Source: DASUTB01 sp036374835 (lineage in GTDB: Bacteria; Actinomycetota; Actinomycetes; Jiangellales; Jiangellaceae). Taken from it: 36,183 bases of DNA. The notes beneath the pieces are model-generated. The model had not been told where the DNA came from and made no database searches. It saw only the letters and a program-made list of their open reading frames with translations. This document shows positions 7,401-15,460 of this stretch, piece after piece. The stretch lies in NCBI GenBank assembly GCA_036374835.1, contig DASUTB010000015.1, positions 1 through 36,183 of the forward strand, given 5' to 3'. The position numbers and the translations under genes were made by a program. The stretch's first letter is position 1, and each line of letters starts with the position of its first letter.

Positions 7401-7442
7401 TGGGTGATGTTGCTGCACCTATAGCGACAGCAACTCCACCCA
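7401..7442. terminator. Hairpin between convergent genes, likely bidirectional terminator
   Basis: TGGGTGATGTTGCTG (7401-7415) and CAGCAACTCCACCCA (7428-7442) pair at 13 of 15 positions around a 12-base loop. It lies 29 bp after the small acidic protein stop and 18 bp beyond the IniC-like stop, a fitting place for a terminator serving both. No long T run follows on either strand. Confidence 0.55.
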
Positions 7443-7460
7443 AGTCTCGCTCGGAGCCCA

Positions 7461-8963
7461 CTACGCACCACCTGATTCGGCCGGCACGGCGACACTCGGC
7501 TTCTGGGCGGACAGCTCGGCGAGGATGCCTTCACACGAGCGCACCGCCACGCGGGCGGCGATCGCGAGTTCGTGGCTGGTCAACGGGTTCTCGGCTCGCT
7601 GCTGCCATCCCGCGAGCGCCTTGCCGGCCACTTGAGCGAGATCTGCGGCATCAGCCTCGGCGGGTAGCCCGAGCCGGTCGGGTACCGCACCGCCGGCACC
7701 GCCGATGATGCGCTCGAGGTCTTCCAGGACGGCCGGCTTGCCGGTGACCCACCCGGATCGCAGCGCGGACAGGACGCGAAGCTCCTGGAACGGGTGCGCG
7801 CCGGCGATGATCTCCTCCACCGCCGCGGCCACCGCTTCGCTGCCATCCCGGGGCTCGGTACGGGTCAGCGCATCCAGCGCCAGCAGCGCCGAGCGGCTTT
7901 TCAGAATGTCGCGCCGTTCGAAGAACAGCGATTCGAGGACGGTGCGCAGTTCGTTGACGCCGCTTCGGTCGGTGAGCTCGGCGGCCAGCTCGGTCGCGGT
8001 CGAGACGGCACCGCGCCGCAGCAGCGCGGTCGCGAGCCGGACGCCGAACAGCCCGAACCGGTCCAGCAGCGCGCTTCGCTCGATGGACGTCAGCCCTAGC
8101 TCCGGCATCTGGTTGACGAATCGGTCCGCGGTCAACAGCAGATTCTCGACCGACCGAGCAGATCTTTCACTGATCTTGCGCAGCTGCCCGACCTCGGTCT
8201 CGGTGACGGTTGCCGCGGTCTCGGCCAGCAGTCCGGCCACCGGCACCACGGCCTGCACGACCCGCCGGACTCGACCGTCGAGGCTAAGCCGCTTGGCGAT
8301 CTTTCGGGCCGAGGCCATCGAGTCGAGCCGTCCGACGCCGATCTCGTCGGCCCGCGACAGGACGCCGATCGCGTTGACCGGGTTGGGCCGGGAAACCTCC
8401 GCGTCGTGGAAAGCCTGAAGGAACTGGACGTCCTGCGGATGGAGATGCCGCATCAGGTAGAGGACCGCGTCCGCGGGAGTCTCGTCGTCGTCCGCGAGTA
8501 CCTCCCACGTGCGAGCCGCGGTCTGACGCGACAATGACCCGATGCCCGGCGTGTCGATCAATGTCGACGTGCGCAGCGCCTGGGACGGCCAGGTGACGAT
8601 GAGTTCAGTCACGTCGTCCGGTTCGAGCCCACCAAGGTCGATCTCCAGCGCCCCCTCCTCGCGGCTGAACCGCAGCTGGCGCGGCTCGCCCTCCCTCGGA
8701 TGTGCGAGCACTTCATAGGTGTGACCGTCCCGGTACCAGGTGATGATCCGAGTGCATTCGCCGGCGTCGGTCGGCGCCAACCGCTCGCCGACGAGCGCGT
8801 TGAGCAGCGTCGACTTGCCGGCTTTGACCCGTCCCGCGATGGCGACCCGCAGCGGCTCGTCAAGCCGGTCCCGTATTGCGGTGAGCCGCTCGGCATGCTC
8901 GGTCCCGCGATAGACGGCGATGGCCTGGTCCAGCGCGGCGCAGGTGCGGTCGACGAGGCTCAC
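7461..8963 (-). CDS. Dynamin-like GTPase, IniC-like
   Basis: A 500-residue protein with a large GTPase domain: G1 GRVKAGKST at about residue 44, a conserved Thr in the switch I region (ECTRII), G3 DTPGIG near 137 and G4-like SRADE near 204. The remainder is mostly helical, with no obvious transmembrane paddle, as in mycobacterial IniC (about 490 residues). Bacterial dynamin-like proteins bend, fuse or sever membranes on GTP hydrolysis, often as pairs of one membrane-binding and one partner subunit. The GTG start overlaps the stop of the IniA-like gene by 4 bp (GTGA), so the two are translationally coupled and likely form such a pair. The iniC name is by resemblance and position, not proven orthology. 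Confidence 0.87.
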   Translation of the reverse strand: MSLVDRTCAALDQAIAVYRGTEHAERLTAIRDRLDEPLRVAIAGRVKAGKSTLLNALVGERLAPTDAGECTRIITWYRDGHTYEVLAHPREGEPRQLRFSREEGALEIDLGGLEPDDVTELIVTWPSQALRTSTLIDTPGIGSLSRQTAARTWEVLADDDETPADAVLYLMRHLHPQDVQFLQAFHDAEVSRPNPVNAIGVLSRADEIGVGRLDSMASARKIAKRLSLDGRVRRVVQAVVPVAGLLAETAATVTETEVGQLRKISERSARSVENLLLTADRFVNQMPELGLTSIERSALLDRFGLFGVRLATALLRRGAVSTATELAAELTDRSGVNELRTVLESLFFERRDILKSRSALLALDALTRTEPRDGSEAVAAAVEEIIAGAHPFQELRVLSALRSGWVTGKPAVLEDLERIIGGAGGAVPDRLGLPAEADAADLAQVAGKALAGWQQRAENPLTSHELAIAARVAVRSCEGILAELSAQKPSVAVPAESGGA

Positions 8964-10774
8964 GCCACCACCGCCTCGGCCCGCCGGCGCAGCTCACGCA
9001 GCCGGTCCAGCTCCGCATCGATGTCGGCGATACGTCGGTCACGGTCGGCCTTGGTACGTTTCGCCGCTTCGGTGGAGGCCTTGAGCGCCTCGGCCGTTGA
9101 GCGGTTCAGCTCCTCGGCCCGGGTGCTGTAATGGTCGCGGAGCTGGCGCTGAATGCGCCGCAGCGTGTCGCGGGAGTCCTTACCCACCCGGAAATTGACC
9201 TCGTCGCAGTAGCGACGGATGGCGTTCTTGGCCTGCGCCCGGCGGTTGGCGAGCTGACGCTTCTTCTCGGTGCGAAGACCACCGAGACCCATTGCGAGGC
9301 CGATGCCCACCGCGATCGGTCCGAGCGTGATGCCGGCCATGCTGCCGAGCATGGTGAACATCAAGATGCCCATGTAGGAACTCTTCAGTGCAGTCATCGC
9401 CTGCTTGCGCAGGTTCATCTTCTCCAGGTCGATGTTGTGCTCGACGTCCGCGCGGGAGACGACGTCCATCGGGTTGTACACCGCGAGCCGATCGAGGATC
9501 TCGCCGGACGCCTCCTGGAAGTGCTTGAACACCTGCTCGCTCAGCGCATCGGCCTGCTCCCTGAGCCTGGTGTAGTTGGCGACGATCTCCTCTGCCGTCG
9601 CCATCTCCAGCCAGCTTTCGATGTCGGGCCACCTGTCGGCGGGATCGAACTCGTCGATCAGATCGTCGGCCTCGTCGATGAGTTTGCGGATTCGAGCGCG
9701 CAGGTCGTGGTCGACGTCCGAGTTGAGGTCGGCGATGCCGTCGTTGAGCGTCTGGTTCCACTTCGCAGCCGCACTGCGAAGCGCTTCGACCTTGCTCTTG
9801 GTTCTGGTCAACTCGTCGAGGACGTGCTGGGACTTCGCCGGATCGTCCAGCACCGAGCGCTCTGATTCGAACTGCGCCGTGAGCTGCTCGCAAACGGCGA
9901 TCACCTCGGCAGCAGCCGTGGCGGCCAGCCGGGCACCGGCGCCGCCGGCGACGCGTTCGGTGACGAACTGGACCAGCTCCGGGAAGCCGGACTCGGTATT
10001 GAGCTCCTTGTCGTTCTCCCGAACGGCGCGGGCACGAAGCGTGGACGACACCGTGAGCACCGGCATGTCCGGGAAGTCTTTGAGGTGCTGCTTGTTCAGA
10101 TCGCGGATCTTTCGCCACGCCGGGTAGAAGTCGGTCTTGGTGATGACACATACCGAGGTGGAACACATCTCGCGCACCCGGTGGAGAAACTCGATCTCGA
10201 CGGCGGTGAGCTCCTGTGACGCGTCGGTTGCGAACAGCACCGCATCAGCCATGGACGTGGCGGCCAGACTGGCCGCGGCATGTCTCGAGCCGAGGCCGCC
10301 GACGCCCGGCGTGTCCACGATGACGAGGCCCGAAGCGAGCAGCTTGCGCGGAAGCTGGACGATGACACCGGCGGGCCGATCCTCCGGGCTCTGTCCCTCG
10401 TCGGCGATGACGTACCGGCCGACGTCGTCGAGCTCCAGCGGCTCCCGCTCGGGTGGATCTCCGTCCCGCAGCAGTTCGGCGCGCGGCTCGTCGCCGTAAC
10501 GGATGTACGTGGGTATATCGGTCGCCACGTCGTCGTCCACCGGGCAGATCGTGGTGCCCAACAGTGCGTTGACCAACGAGCTCTTTCCCTGCTTGAAGTC
10601 GCCCACCACCACGATGTAGATGCCGGGATCGTCCAGGCTGCGCTTGGCCCCGGCCAGCCGGGTAGCCAGGTCGAGCCGGTCATAGGCCTGGCAGGCCTGG
10701 ATTCCGAGATCGACCAGTCCCATCGCCTGCGCGAACTCCGGGCTTGTGCCGCCAGGTCGCGTCGTCTCGGTCAC
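8960..10774 (-). CDS. Dynamin-like GTPase, IniA-like, with membrane-inserting segment
   Basis: 604 residues. The GTPase domain has G1 GDFKQGKSS at about residue 58, a Thr-containing switch I (VATDIPTYI), G3 DTPGVGGLG and G4 TKTD. The C-terminal half is a long helical stalk with charged coiled-coil character and one hydrophobic stretch (about residues 466-500, MGILMFTMLGSMAGITLGP...), which is the likely membrane paddle. M. tuberculosis IniA, of similar size, remodels membranes. The GTG at 10774 is preferred over the one at 10783 because GGAG lies 8 bases upstream of it. It lies 84 bp downstream of the IniB-like gene and is coupled to the IniC-like gene by a 4-bp overlap. Confidence 0.88.
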   Translation of the reverse strand: MTETTRPGGTSPEFAQAMGLVDLGIQACQAYDRLDLATRLAGAKRSLDDPGIYIVVVGDFKQGKSSLVNALLGTTICPVDDDVATDIPTYIRYGDEPRAELLRDGDPPEREPLELDDVGRYVIADEGQSPEDRPAGVIVQLPRKLLASGLVIVDTPGVGGLGSRHAAASLAATSMADAVLFATDASQELTAVEIEFLHRVREMCSTSVCVITKTDFYPAWRKIRDLNKQHLKDFPDMPVLTVSSTLRARAVRENDKELNTESGFPELVQFVTERVAGGAGARLAATAAAEVIAVCEQLTAQFESERSVLDDPAKSQHVLDELTRTKSKVEALRSAAAKWNQTLNDGIADLNSDVDHDLRARIRKLIDEADDLIDEFDPADRWPDIESWLEMATAEEIVANYTRLREQADALSEQVFKHFQEASGEILDRLAVYNPMDVVSRADVEHNIDLEKMNLRKQAMTALKSSYMGILMFTMLGSMAGITLGPIAVGIGLAMGLGGLRTEKKRQLANRRAQAKNAIRRYCDEVNFRVGKDSRDTLRRIQRQLRDHYSTRAEELNRSTAEALKASTEAAKRTKADRDRRIADIDAELDRLRELRRRAEAVVA

Positions 10775-10806
10775 GATTCTCACTCCGGTAAGCTCAACCG
10801 AGCATC

Positions 10807-10839
10807 GGCGGGACCGCGCCCCCTGTGCGCAGCCCCGCC
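10807..10839 (-). promoter_or_regulatory. GC-rich stem-loop between iniB-like and iniA-like genes
   Basis: GGCGGG (10807-10812) pairs with CCCGCC (10834-10839), with an inner GCGC/GCGC pairing (10816-10819, 10827-10830). It lies in the 84-bp gap within the operon. Without a T run it is more likely an mRNA processing or attenuation element that sets different levels of IniB-like and dynamin proteins than a full terminator. Confidence 0.45.
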
Positions 10840-10858
10840 AATGTCGTTGTGGGTACGG

Positions 10859-11929
10859 TTATCCCTCGGCGGACTCCTCCGAGGTCTCGCCGGTAGCGGC
10901 GCTGGTCTCGAGCGTCTGCACCTCGGCGATCTCACGCACCGGACGCACCGCACCGAGGTCCACGAGGTCCTCCTGGGTCGCGTCGCCCTCGCCCTGCTCG
11001 GTCTGCACGATCGAGCGATCGGCGTCGATGTCGGTGACCTCGACGTCCAGGTCCAGGTTCGTCTCGTCGTCGTCGGACTTGTACCCGGAGGCGTCGCCGC
11101 CCTGCGCCAGCGCGCCGCCCTCGGTAACCGTGTTGCCCTGCGCGTTGTAGGCGTCACCCTCACCGAACGAGAGTGCTCCACCGGTGACCGCCGGACCGCC
11201 CTCGGACTGCACACCGGTGAACTCGCCGGTGTTGATCGGGCCGTCGATGTTGCCGCCGGCCGCCACGCCACCGTCGCCGGTGTTCTGCACGATCCCGCCG
11301 CCTTCACCGCGGCCGAAACCGACCTGGATGGCCTGTGCGGCCTCGTCGCCGGTGTTCTGCTGGCCGAGGTTGGTGCCGGTGTTGACCAGGTTCTCGTCAC
11401 CCACGGTCGCCGGGCCGGTGCCCGAAGCCGCCGAGCCGTCGCCGGTCGCGTTGACGTTGGTGTCGTGCGAATCGACGTCGACATCCACGCCGCCGTGCAG
11501 ATCGCCCTCGACGTCCAGGTCGACGTTCGTGTTCTGCGACTGGTCGATGTTGGTCGAGTTGTCGATGTTGGTGGTGATCGTCTCGTCACCCTCGTACGCG
11601 ACGTAGGTCACGTAGTTCATGTGCTGCATGACCTGGTCTACGGAGTGACCCGGCGAGCTCGCCGGCGGCGGGGTATGGCCACCACCGCTGGCGCCACCGC
11701 CGCTTGCTCCGCCACCACCGCTGCTGGGCCCGTAGCTCTGTAGGCCCGGGACGCTGCCGCAGGTGTCACGCACCATCTGGAACATGTCCAGATCGCTCAT
11801 GTCACCCTCGGTGATGCCCTGGGCTGCGAGCGTGCCCTCCGGGTCCTCGGAGTACTGGACCGCGGTGTCTCGGTCACTGAGAATCCGCTGGATCAGGTCC
11901 TGAATCGCTTGTGCGACGTCTACGGCCAT
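10859..11929 (-). CDS. IniB-like protein (IniB N-terminal domain plus Asn/Gly/Asp-rich repeat region)
   Basis: A 356-residue protein. Residues 1 to about 60 form a helical IniB-N domain (AVDVAQAIQDLIQRILSDRD... YSEDPEGTLAAQGITEGDMSDLDMF). A Gly/Ser-rich hinge follows (about 75-98). Then come about 200 residues rich in Asn, Asp, Gly, Thr and Val, with recurring NTG motifs (NTGTNLGQ, QNTGDE, QNTGDGG, INTGEF), and an acidic C-terminus. The repeats suggest a beta-solenoid or extended surface-type fold. No Sec signal peptide or membrane helix is visible, so export, if any, would be non-classical. ATG at 11929 has a GGAGGG site 8 bases upstream. It heads the dynamin operon, as iniB does in mycobacteria. 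Confidence 0.82.
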   Translation of the reverse strand: MAVDVAQAIQDLIQRILSDRDTAVQYSEDPEGTLAAQGITEGDMSDLDMFQMVRDTCGSVPGLQSYGPSSGGGGASGGGASGGGHTPPPASSPGHSVDQVMQHMNYVTYVAYEGDETITTNIDNSTNIDQSQNTNVDLDVEGDLHGGVDVDVDSHDTNVNATGDGSAASGTGPATVGDENLVNTGTNLGQQNTGDEAAQAIQVGFGRGEGGGIVQNTGDGGVAAGGNIDGPINTGEFTGVQSEGGPAVTGGALSFGEGDAYNAQGNTVTEGGALAQGGDASGYKSDDDETNLDLDVEVTDIDADRSIVQTEQGEGDATQEDLVDLGAVRPVREIAEVQTLETSAATGETSEESAEG

Positions 11930-12032
11930 TGCTCTGCCCTCCTGGCTATTTGGCCCTTCCGGGATTGGTCGGGCGCACGACAACAGCGTGCGTCAGGCCG
12001 CATCCCCCCACATCGGGAAAACCCCCACAGTC

Positions 12033-12051
12033 ATTAGACCGTATTAGGGGG
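12033..12051. promoter_or_regulatory. Direct repeat ATTAG-N5-ATTAGGGG, candidate activator site for the iniB-like operon
   Basis: ATTAG at 12033-12037 and at 12043-12047, the second running into a G5 tract, start 10 bp apart, one helical turn, in the 145-bp space between the LuxR-type regulator stop and the IniB-like start. Together with the nearby C5 tract (12021-12025) this gives C5...G5 symmetry around the site. LuxR/NarL-type helix-turn-helix proteins bind such paired half-sites. That the adjacent regulator binds here is inference. Confidence 0.4.
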
Positions 12052-12074
12052 TCGGATACCAGATCTACGAGAGG

Positions 12075-14441
12075 TTACGACGAATGGGGCTGATCTTCGA
12101 GAACTTCACGAAGTGCAGCCACGAGTTCCGCGCGCGTCCGGACGCCGAGCTTGCTGCGGATCCGCGCGACGTGATGCTCCACCGTCTTGGGTGACAGATA
12201 CAGCTGCCCCCCGATCTCCTTGTGCGTCCGGCCGGCCAGCACCAGGCGGGCCACCTCGACCTCACGGTCGGAGAGCCGGCCGGGTCGTTGCTCGTCGCTA
12301 ACCTCGCCCTGCTGGTGCGTGAACGCGCGAGCCCGCTCCAGAAGGTGCCTGGCGTCGTCCGGGTCGGTGGTGCGGGTCGCCGCCTGCCCGGCCAGCCGGG
12401 ACGCCTCCCACGGGAGCTCGGCGGCATCGAGTTCGTCCGCGGCGGCCAACACGGCGGTCCGATCCACGATGCCGTCAAGGACGTCCGCCCAGGACGCGGC
12501 CGCGGCGGCACATGCGCCGACCCGCCCGGCTGTGCTTGCGCCACCGGCGATGCCGCTAGCAGCCCGCCGGACGGCATCGGCGTCGTCGTTGGCCACCGCA
12601 CACTGTACGTGTATCCAGCTGAGCGCTCCGGCCCATGCGGGCGGTCCACCGAGACGTTCGACGATCGTCTCCAGGGCCGCGAGTACGGGATCGGCACGCC
12701 GCGGCCTACCCAGCCTCGCCGCGGCGACGACCAGTTCCTCCACGCATTCGAGCTGGGACAGGTCGACCGCGCCACGGACCAGCGCGGGTTCGGCCTGCTC
12801 CCATGCGCTGCGCAGCGTCGCGACGTCACCCGACCTTCGCGCGATGCCTGCTGCGAGCGACGCCCGTAGCAGCCGTTCCCTTCCCGGCAGCGGCTGACCA
12901 TCTGTGCGCCGGAGTTCCGCCTGCGCGGTGTCGTACCGCCCGGCGCGCATCCGCGCCCACCCGAGTAGCAGCCGGTGCCGGTCGGCGGCGACCGGGCCGC
13001 CGATGCCGGCCGCCAGCGCTGCGGTCAACAGGCGCTCGGCGGTCGCCGCGTCGCAAGCGTTGACCGCTATGATCGCGCCCAGCGCGTGCGGTGTGTCCGG
13101 AAGGACGAGGGCAGGTGCCGCCCGCTCGATGACCTCGGCGGCTTCGATGAACAGCGGAACGCATTGCGCCGGATCCGTGATGGCGATGGCGGCTTCGGCG
13201 ACTCGCCGCAATGCGAGGGGTGCTTCGCCGGCCTTCACGATCTCGGCGGCCTGTTCCATCCGCCCGAGTGACACCAGCATCGGGACGGCCAGCAGCCGCC
13301 CGGCCGGACCGGCGGGGAGCAACGCGTCAACGGCGCGGCCGGACCGGCCGTGATGCGCCTCGACGGCCCCGGCCACGAGGGCCAGCCGGTCGCTCGTGCC
13401 GGTGTCGAGATCGACCGGACGACCGAGCAGCGCTGCGGCCTCGGCCCGACCCTCGGCCAGCGTCACGGTTTCGGCGCCCGCGTCCGCCGCATCGTCGTAC
13501 CACGCCAGAGCCTCGTCCGGATCGGTCAGCCGCAACTGGTCGCCGGCGCGGCCGAACACCTCCGCCGCGGCCGGTGAGCGGACCCGTGCCGCCCGCAGCT
13601 GTGCCGCCGCTGCCAGCGGTTCGGCGCCGGAGTCGAGGAGCGCATCGGCCACATCGCTATGGACGCGGCGCAGCTCGGCCGGCGACAACTCGGCCTTGAC
13701 GGCCGCCGCCACGGCCGGCACGAGCCGGTGACCGTCCGCGCCGATCAGGCCCGCGTCACGCAGTTCCCGGAACGTGGCGGTCAGCTCGTCACGTTCGGTG
13801 CCCGTTGCCTGGCACAGCACCGCATCGCTCAGGTCGAGGCCCAACGCAAGGACGCGGCACAGCCGGGTCGCCGAACCGCCGGCCAGCGCCAGGCGTTGCT
13901 GTATACGCGCCACGAGCGCCGGTGCTGCACCGTCGTGCTCCACAGACGCCATCGCAGATGCGATGGCCGGGAGCCCACCGGACTCGACCAGAATGCGTTC
14001 GGTTTCGGCCCGCTCTGGTGACCTACCGCGGACGGCGCGAATCAGGACCGAAAGCTCCGCTTCGACCAGCGGCTCGAGCGACTCGACGTCACCATGTGCC
14101 CCGAGGACCGCTTGGTCGAGTGCGGCAAGCGGTTCCCGATCGAGAGTCGGACGCCGGGTGATCACCATCCGGACACCCCGCTGGGCGGTATCGGCCAGCG
14201 TCCGGAGGACATCGTCGGAGAGCCGGTGCGCGTCGTCGGCCACCACGAGCGAGTCGTCCTCCCGAGCGGCCTGCAGCCGGACTCGGACCTCTTCGACGGT
14301 GTCGGCCGGATTGATCCGCACAACGCTGCGGGCCGAGGCATCGGCGATCGCGTCGAGCCGGTGCGTCCGCCCCGACCCGTCTACGCCGATGATTACCGTC
14401 ACGGGCACATTGTGCGGGAGGCCGATCCGCCAGACCAGCAC
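12075..14441 (-). CDS. Large LuxR-family (LAL/MalT-type) ATPase transcriptional regulator
   Basis: 788 residues. The C-terminus (about 720-785) is a LuxR helix-turn-helix: LSDREVEVARLVLAGRTHKEI, then LYLSPKTVEHHVARIRSKLGVRT. The N-terminus has a P-loop-like GVDGSGRTHRLD and a VVADDAH Walker-B-like segment, i.e. a STAND/AAA ATPase module. About 450 residues of Ala-rich TPR-like helices join the two. Arg replaces the usual Walker-A Lys, so ATP hydrolysis may be weak or absent. It lies just upstream of and co-oriented with the IniB-like operon. In M. tuberculosis a LuxR-type regulator (Rv0339c, IniR) is likewise encoded next to iniBAC, so this is probably the dedicated activator. GTG at 14441 is taken as start; in-frame GTGs at 14408 and 14402 are possible. 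Confidence 0.85.
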   Translation of the reverse strand: MLVWRIGLPHNVPVTVIIGVDGSGRTHRLDAIADASARSVVRINPADTVEEVRVRLQAAREDDSLVVADDAHRLSDDVLRTLADTAQRGVRMVITRRPTLDREPLAALDQAVLGAHGDVESLEPLVEAELSVLIRAVRGRSPERAETERILVESGGLPAIASAMASVEHDGAAPALVARIQQRLALAGGSATRLCRVLALGLDLSDAVLCQATGTERDELTATFRELRDAGLIGADGHRLVPAVAAAVKAELSPAELRRVHSDVADALLDSGAEPLAAAAQLRAARVRSPAAAEVFGRAGDQLRLTDPDEALAWYDDAADAGAETVTLAEGRAEAAALLGRPVDLDTGTSDRLALVAGAVEAHHGRSGRAVDALLPAGPAGRLLAVPMLVSLGRMEQAAEIVKAGEAPLALRRVAEAAIAITDPAQCVPLFIEAAEVIERAAPALVLPDTPHALGAIIAVNACDAATAERLLTAALAAGIGGPVAADRHRLLLGWARMRAGRYDTAQAELRRTDGQPLPGRERLLRASLAAGIARRSGDVATLRSAWEQAEPALVRGAVDLSQLECVEELVVAAARLGRPRRADPVLAALETIVERLGGPPAWAGALSWIHVQCAVANDDADAVRRAASGIAGGASTAGRVGACAAAAASWADVLDGIVDRTAVLAAADELDAAELPWEASRLAGQAATRTTDPDDARHLLERARAFTHQQGEVSDEQRPGRLSDREVEVARLVLAGRTHKEIGGQLYLSPKTVEHHVARIRSKLGVRTRAELVAALREVLEDQPHSS

Positions 14442-14484
14442 CGCACCGGAATGACCATGTTAAGCACCGATTCCCCGGCCAAAC

Positions 14485-14530
14485 CACCCTTGTAAGCCTG
14501 GCATCGCCGGGACGCGCCGCGCAACGGCCG
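14485..14530. repeat. Degenerate, shortened copy of the palindromic repeat (opposite orientation)
   Basis: Read on the minus strand this stretch has GGCCGTTGCGCGGCG, the left end of the 76-bp repeat. It then has a hairpin CCCGGC-GAT-GCCAGG followed by CTTA, which resembles the core (GGGAATTGCCGGCTTA), but about 30 bp between them are missing. The small hairpin (14497-14511) sits in the gap between the sucD stop and the LuxR-type gene start and could end sucCD transcription. Confidence 0.4.
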
Positions 14531-14564
14531 AAAACACCGGCGCACTGGTGAACCGTCGGAGCGG

Positions 14565-15449
14565 TTACCGGGACTTCATGATGTCGCGGGCGAGCGCGGC
14601 CGTCGCCGACGGAGTCTTGCCGACCTTCACGCCGACGGCTTCGAGCGCTTCGGCCTTGGCCGCCGCCGTCCCGGATGAGCCGGAGACGATCGCGCCGGCG
14701 TGCCCCATCGTCTTTCCTTCCGGCGCCGTGAAACCGGCAACGTAACCGACAACCGGTTTGGTCACGTTGCCCTTGATGTACTCTGCGGCGCGTTCCTCAG
14801 CGTCGCCACCGATCTCGCCGATCACCACGATCGCATCGGTCTCCGGATCGGCCTCGAACGCCGCGAGCGCGTCGATGTGCGTCGTCCCGATGACCGGGTC
14901 GCCGCCGATGCCCACACAGGTGGAGAAGCCGATGTCACCGAGCTCGTACATCATCTGGTACGTCAGCGTGCCGGACTTGCTGACCAGCCCGATCCGCCCC
15001 GGCTTGGTGATGTCGGCCGGGATGATGCCGGCATTCGACTTCCCCGGGCTGATCAGACCAGGACAGTTGGGGCCGATGATGCGCGTCGTACCCGCGTTCT
15101 GCGCGTACTGGAAGAAGGTGGCGGTGTCGTGCACCGGAATGCCCTCGGTGATCACTACCACGAGCGGCATGGCCGAGTCGACCGCTTCGACCACCGCGTC
15201 CTTGGTGAACCTCGGCGGCACGAAGACGACGGAGACGTCCGCCCCGGTCGCCGACATGGCCTCCTTGACGCTGCCGAACACGGGGACGGTCGTCCCGTCG
15301 AAATCAACGGTCTCACCGGCTTTGCGAGGGTTCACGCCACCCACGATGTTCGTGCCCGAGCGCAGCATCCTAGCGGTGTGCTTCATACCCTCCGAGCCGG
15401 TCATGCCCTGGACGATGACCTTGGAGTTCTCATTCAAGAAGATTGCCAC
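14565..15449 (-). CDS. sucD: Succinyl-CoA synthetase (ADP/GDP-forming) subunit alpha
   Basis: A 294-residue subunit of succinate-CoA ligase, a citric-acid-cycle enzyme that converts succinyl-CoA to succinate with nucleoside triphosphate formation. The protein starts MAIFLNENSKVIVQGMTGSEG (CoA-binding Rossmann fold). It contains GPNCPGLISPGK and SKSGTLTYQ, and the phosphorylated active-site His lies in GKTMGHAGAI near residue 249. The length is typical. The GTG start at 15449 has AGGAAG 6 bases upstream. It is 11 bp downstream of sucC in the conserved sucC-sucD order. Confidence 0.97.
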   Translation of the reverse strand: MAIFLNENSKVIVQGMTGSEGMKHTARMLRSGTNIVGGVNPRKAGETVDFDGTTVPVFGSVKEAMSATGADVSVVFVPPRFTKDAVVEAVDSAMPLVVVITEGIPVHDTATFFQYAQNAGTTRIIGPNCPGLISPGKSNAGIIPADITKPGRIGLVSKSGTLTYQMMYELGDIGFSTCVGIGGDPVIGTTHIDALAAFEADPETDAIVVIGEIGGDAEERAAEYIKGNVTKPVVGYVAGFTAPEGKTMGHAGAIVSGSSGTAAAKAEALEAVGVKVGKTPSATAALARDIMKSR

Positions 15450-15460
15450 TGTCGCTTCCT

